This document shows positions 9,825 through 18,312 of a DNA stretch of 64,000 nucleotides, one piece after another. The translations under genes were made by a program, and so were the position numbers. Below the pieces are notes generated by a model, which was not told the DNA's origin, did not search any database, and saw only the letters and a list, made by a program, of their open reading frames with translations. This DNA is from Comamonadaceae bacterium OTU4NAUVB1 (GTDB lineage Bacteria > Pseudomonadota > Gammaproteobacteria > Burkholderiales > Burkholderiaceae_C), in contig CP099606.1 of NCBI GenBank assembly GCA_024372625.1, positions 95,106-159,105 on the forward strand. Reading direction: 5' to 3'. The first letter of the stretch is position 1. Each line of letters opens with the position of its first letter.

Positions 9825-10508
9825 TCAGCGAGCGCCTTCTCTGAGCAATACCACCTTCACGGTCTTGAAAAGAATCGCGACATCGGAAAAGAAGGAATGG
9901 CTCTCGACGTACAGACGATCCAGCGCCACACGCTCCTCGTAGGTGGTGTTGTTGCGTCCGCTCACCTGCCAGAGCCCCGTCATGCCCGGCTTGACGCTGA
10001 CGTAGTGCCAGCGGCTGGTCCCGTATTTCGACAGTTCGGCCACCGTGACCGGACGCGGACCCACCAGGTTCATTTCGCCGCGCAGGACGTTCATGAGCTG
10101 CGGCAGTTCGTCCAGGCTCGTCTTCCGAATGAAATGGCCCACGCCGGTGATGCGCGGATCGTTGACGAGCTTGCGGTCCCTTTGCCATTCGAGCCGCGCC
10201 TTGGGGTCGTTCTCGAGCAATTCGGCCAAGACCCGATCGGAATCCTGGCGCATGGAACGGAATTTCATGCACTTGAAAAGCCGACCGTCCTTACCGACCC
10301 GGTAATGGGCAAAGATGAAAGGTCCGCCATCCACGCGCCAGACGAGAAACGCGATGATCAGGAAGGTCGGCGCCAATGGCACCAGGAGGAGCAAGGCCAG
10401 AAACTGATTCAAATGAAGTTCGAAAGCGGCCTTCAATGCCGTCGAACCGGTGTCAATGCGTTTTTTCGTACGAGTTCGCTCGGAAATAAACTCAGCGACG
10501 TTGGCCAT
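9825..10508 (-). CDS. initiating sugar transferase (ExoY/WbaP C-terminal type)
   Basis: The enzyme moves a sugar-1-phosphate onto undecaprenyl phosphate and so starts repeat-unit synthesis. The frame can be extended to a GTG at 10592, but the ATG at 10508 (MANVAEFISERTRTKKR) gives the standard short form of 227 residues. The sequence shows one hydrophobic membrane hairpin (FLALLLLVPLAPTFLIIAFLVW) and then the whole bacterial sugar transferase domain: KFRSM, IRKTSLDELPQLMNVLRGEM, NLVGPRP and KPGMTGLWQVSGR. The catalytic Asp-Glu pair is in SLDELPQ. It is the first gene of the minus-strand EPS operon, which fits its role as the initiating enzyme. Confidence 0.92.
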   Translation of the reverse strand: MANVAEFISERTRTKKRIDTGSTALKAAFELHLNQFLALLLLVPLAPTFLIIAFLVWRVDGGPFIFAHYRVGKDGRLFKCMKFRSMRQDSDRVLAELLENDPKARLEWQRDRKLVNDPRITGVGHFIRKTSLDELPQLMNVLRGEMNLVGPRPVTVAELSKYGTSRWHYVSVKPGMTGLWQVSGRNNTTYEERVALDRLYVESHSFFSDVAILFKTVKVVLLREGAR

Positions 10509-10592
10509 AAATGATTTAAGAAATTTGAAATCGATGGATAAGAATAAGACTTGCACCAGAAACCAGTGAAGTCCTACGTTGTCCAGAAGCAC

Positions 10593-11283
10593 CAGTCGTG
10601 CTCAGTTGTCACAAGGTATATGAGTTGGATGAAATTATCGTCATTTGCGGTAGTTATAAAGTTTTAATTCTTACAAAATTTTACTATTTACCCGGCACTT
10701 ACTACTTATGCATTACTTCCAGGGTTTATGGAATTGCCGTCACTAATTTGAGGCATTTTTAAATCCCTGCCTCGGCAAGTTTTCGCAATGACGACAGGCT
10801 TGCTCAATTCGCGAAGTCCAGTCTCCGAGCCGCTCGACCACGGCGTTGCCGATGCCCGGCCCGATCGGATGGACGGAAATGCGCCTGCAATCGAGAACGA
10901 CACGAGGCCTCGATTCGCTAGACCAATGAAGCACCGAATGGCGCGGCTCGCACACCGCGCTTCATGTGCGAGCACTCGTGCGATGTCGGGATGCAGTGGC
11001 CACCGGTCACCGCCGTGGCACGCGCCACTTCGGAAAGGTGCGGGGCTGGAAACTCGCGGAAACGCCAGCCATCACCCCCCACGCATTGCGCCGGCCGTGC
11101 GGGCCCGTGCGCAGCATCCGGGTGATTGCGTTCCTCGTTTCGGGCATTCCCGTCCAAGCTTGCCCGAGTGCATCGCGCCACGGCACTGCCGGCGTGCACT
11201 GAGGTCGGCGAGGCGGCAGCATGTGGGGCATCGCACGAAAGTGGTGCGAACGCACTCGCCGCTCATTGCGATGGCGGTGCCTG
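10593..11283. other. about 690-bp region without a supported gene; EPS operon promoter area
   Basis: The right flank of the EPS operon. From about 10600 to 10770 the DNA is strikingly AT-rich (TTATAAAGTTTTAATTC, ACAAAATTTTACTATTTACC), as expected for a promoter and possible H-NS target. A 6-bp inverted repeat GAGGCA...TGCCTC lies at 10750-10773. From 10800 to 11283 base composition returns to the genome norm, but none of the open frames on either strand resembles a protein family or has a good ribosome site, so no gene is called. Confidence 0.45.
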
Positions 11284-12894
11284 TCAGCGGTCCAGCAGGT
11301 GGACGTCGAAGGTCTCGTCGGTGCAGCACACGGGCCCGAAGCTCGCCAGGCGCCGGGTCGCCGAGAGGAAGTCGGCCACCTGCGCGGGCGTGGTGGAGAA
11401 CGTCCAGTTGTAGCCCTCGGTCACCGTCGCCGCGGGCGCGGGCGCGGCCGCGTCCAGGCGGTGCGCGAGCAGGATGATCACCGGGCGCTGCGTCTCGGCG
11501 CGCAGGCGCCGCGCGTCGGCCAGCACCTCGTCCAGGCCGAGCGCCAGGCGGGCCTTGCGCGTGAACATGACGACGTTGCCGAAGCGCTGCTCGCGCAGCA
11601 GGTAGATGCGGTTGGGCAGGTAGTGGGCGACCGACTCCACCAGGTAATCGGGGTCGGCCACGATGATGGCGTCGCGCAGTTCGGGCCGGCTCGCGACGAG
11701 CCGCACGAGATCACGGCTGCGGCTTTCGGGCGCCTGGACGTTGGTCATCGCCGCAACGCGGGAGGCACCCAATGCGACCTGCAGGGCCAGCAGGAGACAG
11801 AAGCACGTGAAGCCCGCCCGACGTGCCACGAGCCGGGCACGCGACGGTTCCGACGCGGGTGCGGACGCATCCGCGATCCAGTAGAGGCTCACGAGGAAAA
11901 CCAGCCAGAGCGCTTGATGGCGGTAGTCGCCCCCATAGATCAGCGAGAAGAACACCGAGAGTCCGAGCAATGCGACGCCACCGGCGATGGCCGCCGCCGG
12001 TCTCGCCGCCAGACCGAGGACGCTGCCCACGAGCAGCAGCGACATCGCCACGTGCACGGCCAGCACCTGCGGGGCGTGCAGCAGCGACATCGACTTCAAC
12101 CCCGCTTCCCAGACTGGATAGCCGGAGAGCTTCGGAAAGCCCATGGAGGGCAGCATCAGGGCCTTGGCCAGTGCCGCCAGGCTCCAGCCGCTCGCGTCCA
12201 CGCGGGCGGCGTCGTTGAAGGGCGGGTAGATGGTGGCCGCGCACACCACCACTCCCAGCACCGCCAGCGCGGCGTTGACCCAGAAGTTGCGCCACGCCCC
12301 CGCGCGCAGCCCCGCCCCGCGCCAGCGCAGGTCGAGCAGCCAGAACAGGCTCAGCGCCCCGGCCAGGATGGCCGAGTGCACGTTGCAGTTGGCCAGCAGC
12401 GCCAGCACCACCCCCAGCGCCACCCCCCGGTCGCGATGGCGCTCGTAGAGCGCGGCGAACGCGAACATCAGCAGCATGGCGATGCCGTAGTTGCGCGCCA
12501 TCACCGAGTACTCGTAGAGCGCCGGGCGCCCCAGCATGAACACCCCCACCAGCACCGCGCCGAACGGCGAGCGCCGCACCAGCAGCACCATCGCCGCCAC
12601 CGCCACCGTCACCGAGACCACCGGCAGCAGCGCCGTCGCCGGCACCACCGTGGCGCCCGCGCGCAGCAGCAGGTACCACAGCGCGGGGTGGCCCTCCCCG
12701 TGCAGCCCCCGCAGCATCCCCAGCACCCCCTCGCCCTGCAGCGCCAGCGACAGCGCGCGCACCTCGTCGCGCCACACCACGTGCCGCGTCAGCAGCGCCA
12801 GCACCAGCGACAGCCAGACGGCCAGCAGCAGGACCTGGGTGCGCGCGCGCAACCGCGCCCGATCCTGAACCGGCTTGAGGCGATCGGTCTTCAT
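11284..12894 (-). CDS. polytopic membrane protein, GT-C/ArnT-PMT-like
   Basis: The frame is open to 13314, but the first membrane helix follows MKTDRLKPVQDRARLRART, so the ATG at 12894 is preferred (536 residues). About ten hydrophobic helices are visible. The first extracytoplasmic loop reads RHVVWRDEVRALSLALQG, which resembles the acidic D-E motif in the first loop of the PMT/ArnT GT-C enzymes that use polyprenyl-linked sugars. The soluble C-terminal part (about 400-536: IIVADPDYLVESVAHYLP, RPVIILLAHRLDA) is periplasmic by this topology. It could modify surface glycans from the adjacent EPS locus, but this is inference; an uncharacterised membrane protein is the safe reading. Confidence 0.6.
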   Translation of the reverse strand: MKTDRLKPVQDRARLRARTQVLLLAVWLSLVLALLTRHVVWRDEVRALSLALQGEGVLGMLRGLHGEGHPALWYLLLRAGATVVPATALLPVVSVTVAVAAMVLLVRRSPFGAVLVGVFMLGRPALYEYSVMARNYGIAMLLMFAFAALYERHRDRGVALGVVLALLANCNVHSAILAGALSLFWLLDLRWRGAGLRAGAWRNFWVNAALAVLGVVVCAATIYPPFNDAARVDASGWSLAALAKALMLPSMGFPKLSGYPVWEAGLKSMSLLHAPQVLAVHVAMSLLLVGSVLGLAARPAAAIAGGVALLGLSVFFSLIYGGDYRHQALWLVFLVSLYWIADASAPASEPSRARLVARRAGFTCFCLLLALQVALGASRVAAMTNVQAPESRSRDLVRLVASRPELRDAIIVADPDYLVESVAHYLPNRIYLLREQRFGNVVMFTRKARLALGLDEVLADARRLRAETQRPVIILLAHRLDAAAPAPAATVTEGYNWTFSTTPAQVADFLSATRRLASFGPVCCTDETFDVHLLDR

Positions 12895-13196
12895 CGTCTT
12901 CGGTGGAACCCTCTGATGTCCATGTGGCCTTGGCTTTCGCAGGTGCGCCGACACAAGCAAGAATCGGACGATTCTCAGTCTATCGACAGTCGGGAAAGTC
13001 GCCAGCACGCAGAACCGGATTGCCACGCATCGATGACCGATGCTAGGAACATGCGCGGTTTCAGACTTTGACTGCGCGGCATGCATGCGCCCGTCGACCG
13101 TCGCGGTCCGCGACGACCGCCGCTCCTTCTGCGGATGTCGGGTCGACCCCGACCCCACGTGCGACGCACGCTCTGGATGTCCAGCGTCGCAGCCGC
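12895..13196. other. 302-bp intergenic region with a 16-bp palindrome
   Basis: This lies between the membrane protein start and the arsR stop. A perfect inverted repeat with 7-bp arms, AGAATCG and CGATTCT, and a 2-nt centre occupies 12960-12975, about 65 bp upstream of the membrane protein start codon, where an operator could sit. No coding frame is supported. Confidence 0.4.
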
Positions 13197-13532
13197 CTAG
13201 CCCGCGGCGGCTTCGGCCAACGCGCGCTGTCCGAGGATCGCGCCCATCAGCCCGGGAAACCGGGCGTCCAGTTCGGCACGCCGCAATTGGTTCATGTGCG
13301 TCGTGCCGGCGCATTCGGTCCGGATCAGCCCGGCCTCGCGCAGCACCCGGAAATGATGCGACACGGTCGACTTCGGCCGGCCGCCGTCCAGGTCGCTGCA
13401 GCGCGCACCGGACACATCGGCCAGGCGACGCACGATGTCCAGGCGCACCGGGTCGCTCAATGCGTAGAGCACCCGCTCGAGGATCAGCTCGTCGGCGGCG
13501 GGATGTTTCAGGGGACGCATGGTCCTGATCAT
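13197..13532 (-). CDS. ArsR/SmtB-family HTH repressor
   Basis: A 111-residue winged-helix regulator. The recognition region reads ALSDPVRLDIVRRLAD, then GGRPKSTVSHHFRVLREAGLI, the classic ArsR helix-turn-helix, and then the beta-wing with TTHMNQLRRAEL. The one cysteine at the front of helix 3 (GARCSDLD) and one in the wing (TECAGT) could form a thiol or oxidant switch; the CxC metal site of metal-sensing ArsR members is absent. ATG starts exist at 13532 and 13520, with GAGG a few bases before the first. The gene is divergent from the Old Yellow Enzyme gene and shares a palindromic operator with it, so it most likely represses that gene and itself. Confidence 0.88.
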   Translation of the reverse strand: MIRTMRPLKHPAADELILERVLYALSDPVRLDIVRRLADVSGARCSDLDGGRPKSTVSHHFRVLREAGLIRTECAGTTHMNQLRRAELDARFPGLMGAILGQRALAEAAAG

Positions 13533-13552
13533 AGACCTCGGGTTAGACTCAG

Positions 13553-13576
13553 TCGATAGTTCGATAACTATCGAAC
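13553..13576. promoter_or_regulatory. palindromic operator between arsR and the OYE gene
   Basis: A perfect inverted repeat with 9-bp arms, TCGATAGTT and AACTATCGA, and a 4-bp centre spans 13553-13574. It overlaps a second perfect arrangement, GTTCGATA and TATCGAAC with a 2-bp centre, at 13559-13576. It lies 20 bp from the arsR start and 45 bp before the OYE ATG, in the only gap between two divergent genes. ArsR-family dimers bind such 20-24-bp palindromes, so this is the likely shared operator. Confidence 0.8.
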
Positions 13577-13620
13577 TTACGAAACACGTCTTTTTTTTCC
13601 ATCACGTCCGAGGAAGTTCC

Positions 13621-14712
13621 ATGTCCGCCTTGTTCCAACCCTTCACGCTCAAATCGGTCACGCTGCGAAACCGGATCGCCGTCCCGCCCATGTGTCAGTA
13701 CTCGGCCGTCGATGGCCGGGTCGGCGAATGGCACCTGAGCCACTACGCCTCCCTGGCCCGCGGCGGCGCCGGTCTGGTCGTCGTCGAAGCCACCGCCGTC
13801 GCACCCGAAGGCCGCATCACGCCCGGCTGCGCGGGCATCTGGAGCGACGACCTCGCGCAGGCGTTCGTGCCGATCGTGCGGCAGATCAAGGCCGGCGGCG
13901 CCGTCCCCGGCATCCAGATCGCGCACGCAGGCCGCAAGGCGAGCGCCAATCGCCCCTGGGAAGGCGACGACCACATCGCCGAAAGCGATTCGCGCGGATG
14001 GCCCACGATCGCACCGTCAGCGATCGCCTATGGTCCCGGACTTGAGCGGCAGCCGCGCGCCATGACGCTCGACGACATCGACCGCGTGCGCCAGGACTTC
14101 GTCGATGCCGCGAAGCGGGCGCGAGACGTCGGCTTCGAATGGCTGGAACTGCATTTTGCGCACGGCTACCTGGCGCAGAGCTTCTTCGCCGCCGCATCGA
14201 ACCAGCGCGACGACCGCTACGGTGGCAGCGCCGAGAACCGTGGCCGCTTCCTGCTCGAGACGCTTGCGGCGGTGCGCGAGGTCTGGCCCGACCACCTGCC
14301 GTTGACGGTGCGTTTCGGCGTGCTGGAATTCGACGGGCGCGACGAGCAGACCCTGATAGAGTCGATCGAATTGACGCGCGGGTTCAAGGCGGCCGGACTC
14401 GACATGCTGAGCGTCAGCATCGGCTTCTCGACGCCGACGGCCAAGATCCCGTGGGCGACCCCCGCGTTCCTGGGCCCGATCGCCGAGCGCGTGCGCCGCG
14501 AGGCCGACCTTCCCGTGTCGTCGGCGTGGGGCTTCGGCACCCCGGCCTTGGCCGAGCAGGCCGTGCGCGACGGGCAGCTCGACGTGGTCATGGTCGGCAA
14601 GGCGCATCTGGCCAACCCGCACTGGGCCTATGCGGCCGCCAGGGAACTGGGCGTCGAACGCGCTTCGTGGACGCTCCCGGCCCCGTACGCGCACTGGCTC
14701 GAGCGGTACTGA
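13621..14712 (+). CDS. NADH:flavin oxidoreductase, Old Yellow Enzyme family (YqjM/NamA-like)
   Basis: A 363-residue FMN enzyme that reduces activated C=C bonds with NAD(P)H, and often quinones or nitro compounds. The start at 13621 has a GAGGAAG ribosome site. Family marks in order: LFQPFTLKSVTLRNRIAVPP, the FMN-site segment PPMCQYSA with the regulatory cysteine of the YqjM class, GIQIAHAGRKAS carrying the substrate-binding His, HFAHGYLAQSFF, NQRDDRYGGSAENRGRF, and a C-terminal VMVGKAHLANPHWA phosphate-binding loop. The divergent ArsR gene and its operator suggest induction by an electrophile or oxidant. This arrangement of ArsR with OYE is common in proteobacteria. Confidence 0.93.
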   Translation: MSALFQPFTLKSVTLRNRIAVPPMCQYSAVDGRVGEWHLSHYASLARGGAGLVVVEATAVAPEGRITPGCAGIWSDDLAQAFVPIVRQIKAGGAVPGIQIAHAGRKASANRPWEGDDHIAESDSRGWPTIAPSAIAYGPGLERQPRAMTLDDIDRVRQDFVDAAKRARDVGFEWLELHFAHGYLAQSFFAAASNQRDDRYGGSAENRGRFLLETLAAVREVWPDHLPLTVRFGVLEFDGRDEQTLIESIELTRGFKAAGLDMLSVSIGFSTPTAKIPWATPAFLGPIAERVRREADLPVSSAWGFGTPALAEQAVRDGQLDVVMVGKAHLANPHWAYAAARELGVERASWTLPAPYAHWLERY

Positions 14713-15383
14713 AGCTGCGCGGCGTGCGTCGCGGGTCGCGGGTCGTCGGACATCCGACGCGTTTCCGCGCCTCACCCGTGTCGTCACCCGATGCACACTC
14801 CGTGCTCCGGTCGACGTCCCACTCCGCGATCCGGCCGGGTCGGCAAGTCATCCGTTTTTTTTGTCCGACGGCATTGGCATCGCCCGGGCATTGAAATGGA
14901 CGGCGCCGACATGGCGCGACAAATGACGCGCGGCATGGCCAATGCGGCAATTCCCGATCACGCCGTCCGACTCGACGAAAGCGTGGAACGGATCGGTCGA
15001 AACCGTCGGTGGTGCTTGGGACGCAAAGTCCGCATCGCGCGATCGCATGGAGAAGCGATGTCGACGCCATCGTCTCGATGCCGGTAAGTGGGCACGCGCC
15101 GACACCGCGGTGCGCCGGCCATCGGCCGCACTGGATGGGCGCGCTGCCATCGGCAGGCCATGGAATGCAAGCCCTGGAATTCGCGCGACTCCCCCGATCG
15201 TCTCCATAGGAAAACTTACGTTCGAGAAACAAATCGCCGTCAAATTCCGGGGGCGCATCTTTTCTAATTCCTTATCGCCATCGGCGCATGCCAATTCGTT
15301 CCGCACGACGGAAAGTCCGATCAATGGATGCAACGCTAAACCGCATAGACTCGGCGCTCCGCTCAACTCAAACTCAGGTGATC
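14713..15383. other. 671-bp region without a supported gene
   Basis: Several frames are open on both strands, but they have no ribosome site, no family resemblance and biased composition caused by high GC. An oligo-T run (CCGTTTTTTTTG) lies near 14860. The last 200 bp before the H-NS gene are somewhat AT-richer (AAAACTTACGTTCG, CTTTTCTAATTCC) and probably hold its promoter. Confidence 0.4.
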
Positions 15384-16520
15384 ATGACGAAGACCTACGC
15401 CCAACTTACCCGCGAGATCCAGGCCCTGCAGGCGCAAGCCGACAAACTCCATCAATCGGAGAAGAAGGACGTGATTGCCAGACTCAACGAGTCGATCGCG
15501 CAATTCGGGTTGAGTGCGCAGGACCTTCGTTTTCCGGGCACCTCGGCGGCGTCATCGTCTTCCGTCGCGTCGTCGGCATCGACGCGTTCGCGTGCCTCGT
15601 CGCGTTCGGCGGCCTCGGCCAACGAGGTCAAGTACAGCGACGGTCCGGGACGCGTCTGGGGTGGTCGGGGTCCGCGCCCCGCCTGGTTGCGTGAGGCGAT
15701 CGCCCAGGGCCGCAGCCTGGAGAGCTTCGCCGTGGGCGCCGGCAAGTCCGCGCGCCGCGCCGTCGGTGCGAGCGCCCCGGCCAAGGTGTCGCTGCCGCCG
15801 CGCTACGGCCACCCCAAGACCGGCCAGACCTGGAGCGGACGGGGCCCGAAGCCCACCTGGCTCAAGCAGGGCCTGAAGAAACGCGGCGCGTCGATCGACG
15901 ACTTCCTGCTCTCCGCGACCGCGTCGCCGCAGGCCCAGGCACCGTCCGATGCGTCACGCAAGCCCGCGCCGGTCCAAAAGGCAACGGCACCGCGTGCGGG
16001 CGCCGCCAACGCCAGCACCACGAAAGCGCCCACGGCCGGCACCGGCGGCAAGGCACCCTCGCCGAAGCCGAGGGCTGAACAAATCGGCGGGAGCGCCCAG
16101 GCCACGCCCGCCGCCGCCAGCAAGACCCGCGTCGCCGCGCCGGCGAACAAGTCGGTCGCCGCCCCGTCCCCGGCCAAGCCCCGCAAAGCGCCGGGCCAGG
16201 TGGCGTCCAACACGCCCGCCGGCGCCACCGCGACCCCCCGTGACGGCGAGAAGCCGACCCCTGCGAGCCCGGCCGGATCGGTGAAGAAACCCGCTTCCGC
16301 GAAGCGTGCCGCGGCCGCCGCGCCCACCTCGGCCGTCAAGCGCGCCCCGGCGCCAGCGAAGAAGGCCGCGCCGGCCCGGAAGAACCTTCCCGCGTCCATG
16401 GCGCCAACCACCGAACCGGCGCCTGCGTCCGCGAACGTGAACGGACAGACCTCGCCCGCGCCCGCGCCCACGATCCCGTCGGGCGAGGCCGAGGACCGGG
16501 CAACGACCGCGGGTCACTGA
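15384..16520 (+). CDS. H-NS family nucleoid protein with two DNA-binding motifs and a histone-H1-like tail
   Basis: A 378-residue protein, about four times the usual 95-110 residues of Burkholderiales H-NS. Residues 1-45 (MTKTYAQLTREIQALQAQAD and onward) form the helical oligomerisation segment. The H-NS DNA-binding motif appears twice: WGGRGPRPAWL at 92-102 and WSGRGPKPTWL at 150-160, each followed by a short helix. From about residue 178 to the end the protein is a disordered Ala-Pro-Lys-Thr-rich tail like the tails of bacterial histone-H1-like proteins. An AGGTG ribosome site precedes the ATG at 15384. It should bind AT-rich DNA and bridge or silence it; the tail may add non-specific DNA binding. 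It is monocistronic. Confidence 0.88.
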   Translation: MTKTYAQLTREIQALQAQADKLHQSEKKDVIARLNESIAQFGLSAQDLRFPGTSAASSSSVASSASTRSRASSRSAASANEVKYSDGPGRVWGGRGPRPAWLREAIAQGRSLESFAVGAGKSARRAVGASAPAKVSLPPRYGHPKTGQTWSGRGPKPTWLKQGLKKRGASIDDFLLSATASPQAQAPSDASRKPAPVQKATAPRAGAANASTTKAPTAGTGGKAPSPKPRAEQIGGSAQATPAAASKTRVAAPANKSVAAPSPAKPRKAPGQVASNTPAGATATPRDGEKPTPASPAGSVKKPASAKRAAAAAPTSAVKRAPAPAKKAAPARKNLPASMAPTTEPAPASANVNGQTSPAPAPTIPSGEAEDRATTAGH

Positions 16521-16599
16521 GCGCGCACGCGACTCGGTCCCGTGGCGAGGACGACACCTCGTCTTCGCGCGGCCCTTGCAACGCCGATCCGTCGTCGCC

Positions 16600-17472
16600 T
16601 CAAGATGCCGCGAGCTTGTCCTGCGTTCGGGTGTCGAAGTCGGTGGCGTCGTGGCGCTCGTGGAGCTGGCCCGAAGGCTCGCCCCCCGTGCGGTTGACCA
16701 TGCGACCACGCTGGACGGCCGGACGCGCCGCGATCCGGTCCGTCCAGCGCTGCACGTTGGCATAGGCCTCGACCTGGAGGAACTCGCCCGCCCCGTAGAG
16801 CTGTCCCTTGGCGAGGGCGCCGTACCAGGGCCAGACGGCCATGTCGGCGATCGTGTAGTCGTCGCCCGCGAGAAAGGCGCTTTCGGCCAGGCGCCGGTCG
16901 AGCACATCGAGCTGTCGCTTGACCTCCATGGCGTACCGGTCGATCGCGTACTCGATCTTCGACGGCGCATAGGCGTAGAAATGGCCGAAGCCGCCGCCCA
17001 GGAAAGGCGCACTGCCCATCTGCCAGAACAGCCACGACAGGCACTCGGCGCGTCCGGCACCATGCGCTGGCAGGAACGCGCCGAACTTCTCGGCCAGGTA
17101 CAGCAGGATCGCGCCGGATTCGAACACCCGCACCGGCGTCGGGCCGCCATGGTCCACCAGCACCGGGATCTTGGAATTCGGGTTGGCCGCGACGAAGCCG
17201 CTGCCGAACTGGTCGCCGTCGTTGATCCGGATCAGCCAGGCGTCGTACTCCGCCGCGCCATGGCCGAGCGCCAGGAGTTCCTCCAGCATCACCGTCACCT
17301 TGACGCCGTTGGGCGTGGCCAGCGAGTACAGCTGCAGGGGATGGCGGCCGACCGGCAGGTCCTTGTCGTGCGTCGCGCCCGCCGTCGGGCGGTTGATGCT
17401 CGCGAAGCGGCCGCCGGTGGCGGGCTTCCAGGTCCAGACGTTCGGCGGGGTGTAGGCAGGCAAATCGTTCAT
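16600..17472 (-). CDS. yghU: glutathione S-transferase, YghU/YfcG type (disulfide-bond reductase)
   Basis: A 290-residue Nu-class GST that uses glutathione to reduce disulfides. The N-terminal extension of about 40 residues before the thioredoxin-like domain (LPVGRHPLQLYSLATPNGVK) is characteristic of YghU. The glutathione site is visible as PNGVKVT, NPNSKIPVLVD and VFESGAILLYLAEK. The helical domain has FLAGDDYTIADMAVWPWYG with the conserved GST N-capping box. GAGGAAA lies before the ATG at 17472. It is a single gene flanked by non-coding DNA on the upstream side. The gene name rests on overall match to YghU rather than on context. Confidence 0.9.
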   Translation of the reverse strand: MNDLPAYTPPNVWTWKPATGGRFASINRPTAGATHDKDLPVGRHPLQLYSLATPNGVKVTVMLEELLALGHGAAEYDAWLIRINDGDQFGSGFVAANPNSKIPVLVDHGGPTPVRVFESGAILLYLAEKFGAFLPAHGAGRAECLSWLFWQMGSAPFLGGGFGHFYAYAPSKIEYAIDRYAMEVKRQLDVLDRRLAESAFLAGDDYTIADMAVWPWYGALAKGQLYGAGEFLQVEAYANVQRWTDRIAARPAVQRGRMVNRTGGEPSGQLHERHDATDFDTRTQDKLAAS

Positions 17473-17840
17473 CGATCGGTTTCCTCGGCAGCGACGCGTG
17501 CGACACCGGCGCCGTCGCGGCGCATCCGCATCGGGCCTGTCGCATCGAAAGGTTCCAGGCTAACAGTTGCGGCACCGTGGAGAAAGGCGCTGGCGGCGCC
17601 CGCTCGCCCCCCACACCGCCCGGTCGGGAACCGACGTCACCCTTCGCCGCGCAAAACCGGCGCCGTCGCGGCGGCCAGGGCCGGCGCGCGTTCGCGCGGT
17701 GCTTCGGCGACGGGACCGGTGCGCTCCGGGGACGGGCTGTACGGGGTGCGGCCGCATCCGGATTGGCCGTGCCTGCCGCGCCTGCGCTCGTCGCATGACC
17801 GCACGCAGCCCCGCGACCGGGCCGGGTCCGGGCAACGCCC
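17473..17840. other. 368-bp region without a supported gene
   Basis: Very GC-rich DNA between the GST start and the stop of the monooxygenase, both on the minus strand. It should contain the GST promoter. No coding frame, repeat or terminator with a T-tract stands out. Confidence 0.4.
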
Positions 17841-18134
17841 TCACGCGGCCTGCAGCGCCCGGGTGCGCACGACCTTGCGCACTACCCAGTCGCGGGTGAG
17901 GGTGTCGAACGCATGGAAGTGCGCCGACGCCAGGTGCGCCGAGATGGCCGCGGAGTCGTCGTAGAGCTCGTACAGGAAGAATGCACCCGCGTCGCCGGGG
18001 TCGCGGCAGACGTCGAAGCGCCTGCAGCCGGGCTCCTCGCGCAGCGACGTGCGGGCGTTGAGCGCGATGGCGTCGGCGAAGGCTTCCGCGTGGTCGGGAT
18101 GGACCTGGAAGTCCACCAGCAGGGCTTGGGTCAT
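17841..18134 (-). CDS. antibiotic biosynthesis monooxygenase (ABM/YgiN-like) domain protein
   Basis: A 97-residue single-domain protein: MTQALLVDFQVHPDHAEAF, then EPGCRRFDVCRDPGDAGAFFLYELYDD, then AHLASAHFHAF. These are the three core strands and the H-x-x-S-x-H-F helix of the dimeric alpha-beta barrel ABM family, whose members act on quinols or polyketides or serve as small cofactor-free oxygenases. The ATG at 18134 is chosen because the family begins just before the first beta strand; a longer open frame to 18524 lacks resemblance. It lies about 180 bp downstream of the hydrolase gene on the same strand. Substrate unknown. Confidence 0.82.
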   Translation of the reverse strand: MTQALLVDFQVHPDHAEAFADAIALNARTSLREEPGCRRFDVCRDPGDAGAFFLYELYDDSAAISAHLASAHFHAFDTLTRDWVVRKVVRTRALQAA

Positions 18135-18312
18135 GTCGAAGGTCCTCGCGTCCGGGCGGATGCGCCCGGCAGGGTGTGCCACATCGGCGAAACGCCCGAT
18201 CTTGCCCCGGATGCGGACACCCCGGCGCGGTGCACGGGCTCCGGCTCGCGGGAACGGCCTCCTGGGCGGGACCCGGACGACGCGCGGCGCGACGTCCCGG
18301 AGGTCGCGCGGC

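Noticed and set aside
11221..13071. 616-residue plus-strand frame rich in Arg, Gln and His
   Set aside because: Antisense to the polytopic membrane protein; repetitive composition comes from the GC-rich opposite strand.
13586..13598. T-run after the arsR-OYE palindrome as a terminator or attenuator
   Set aside because: The palindrome is AT-rich, the T-run is more than 10 bp away from it, and it precedes the OYE gene; an operator explains it better.
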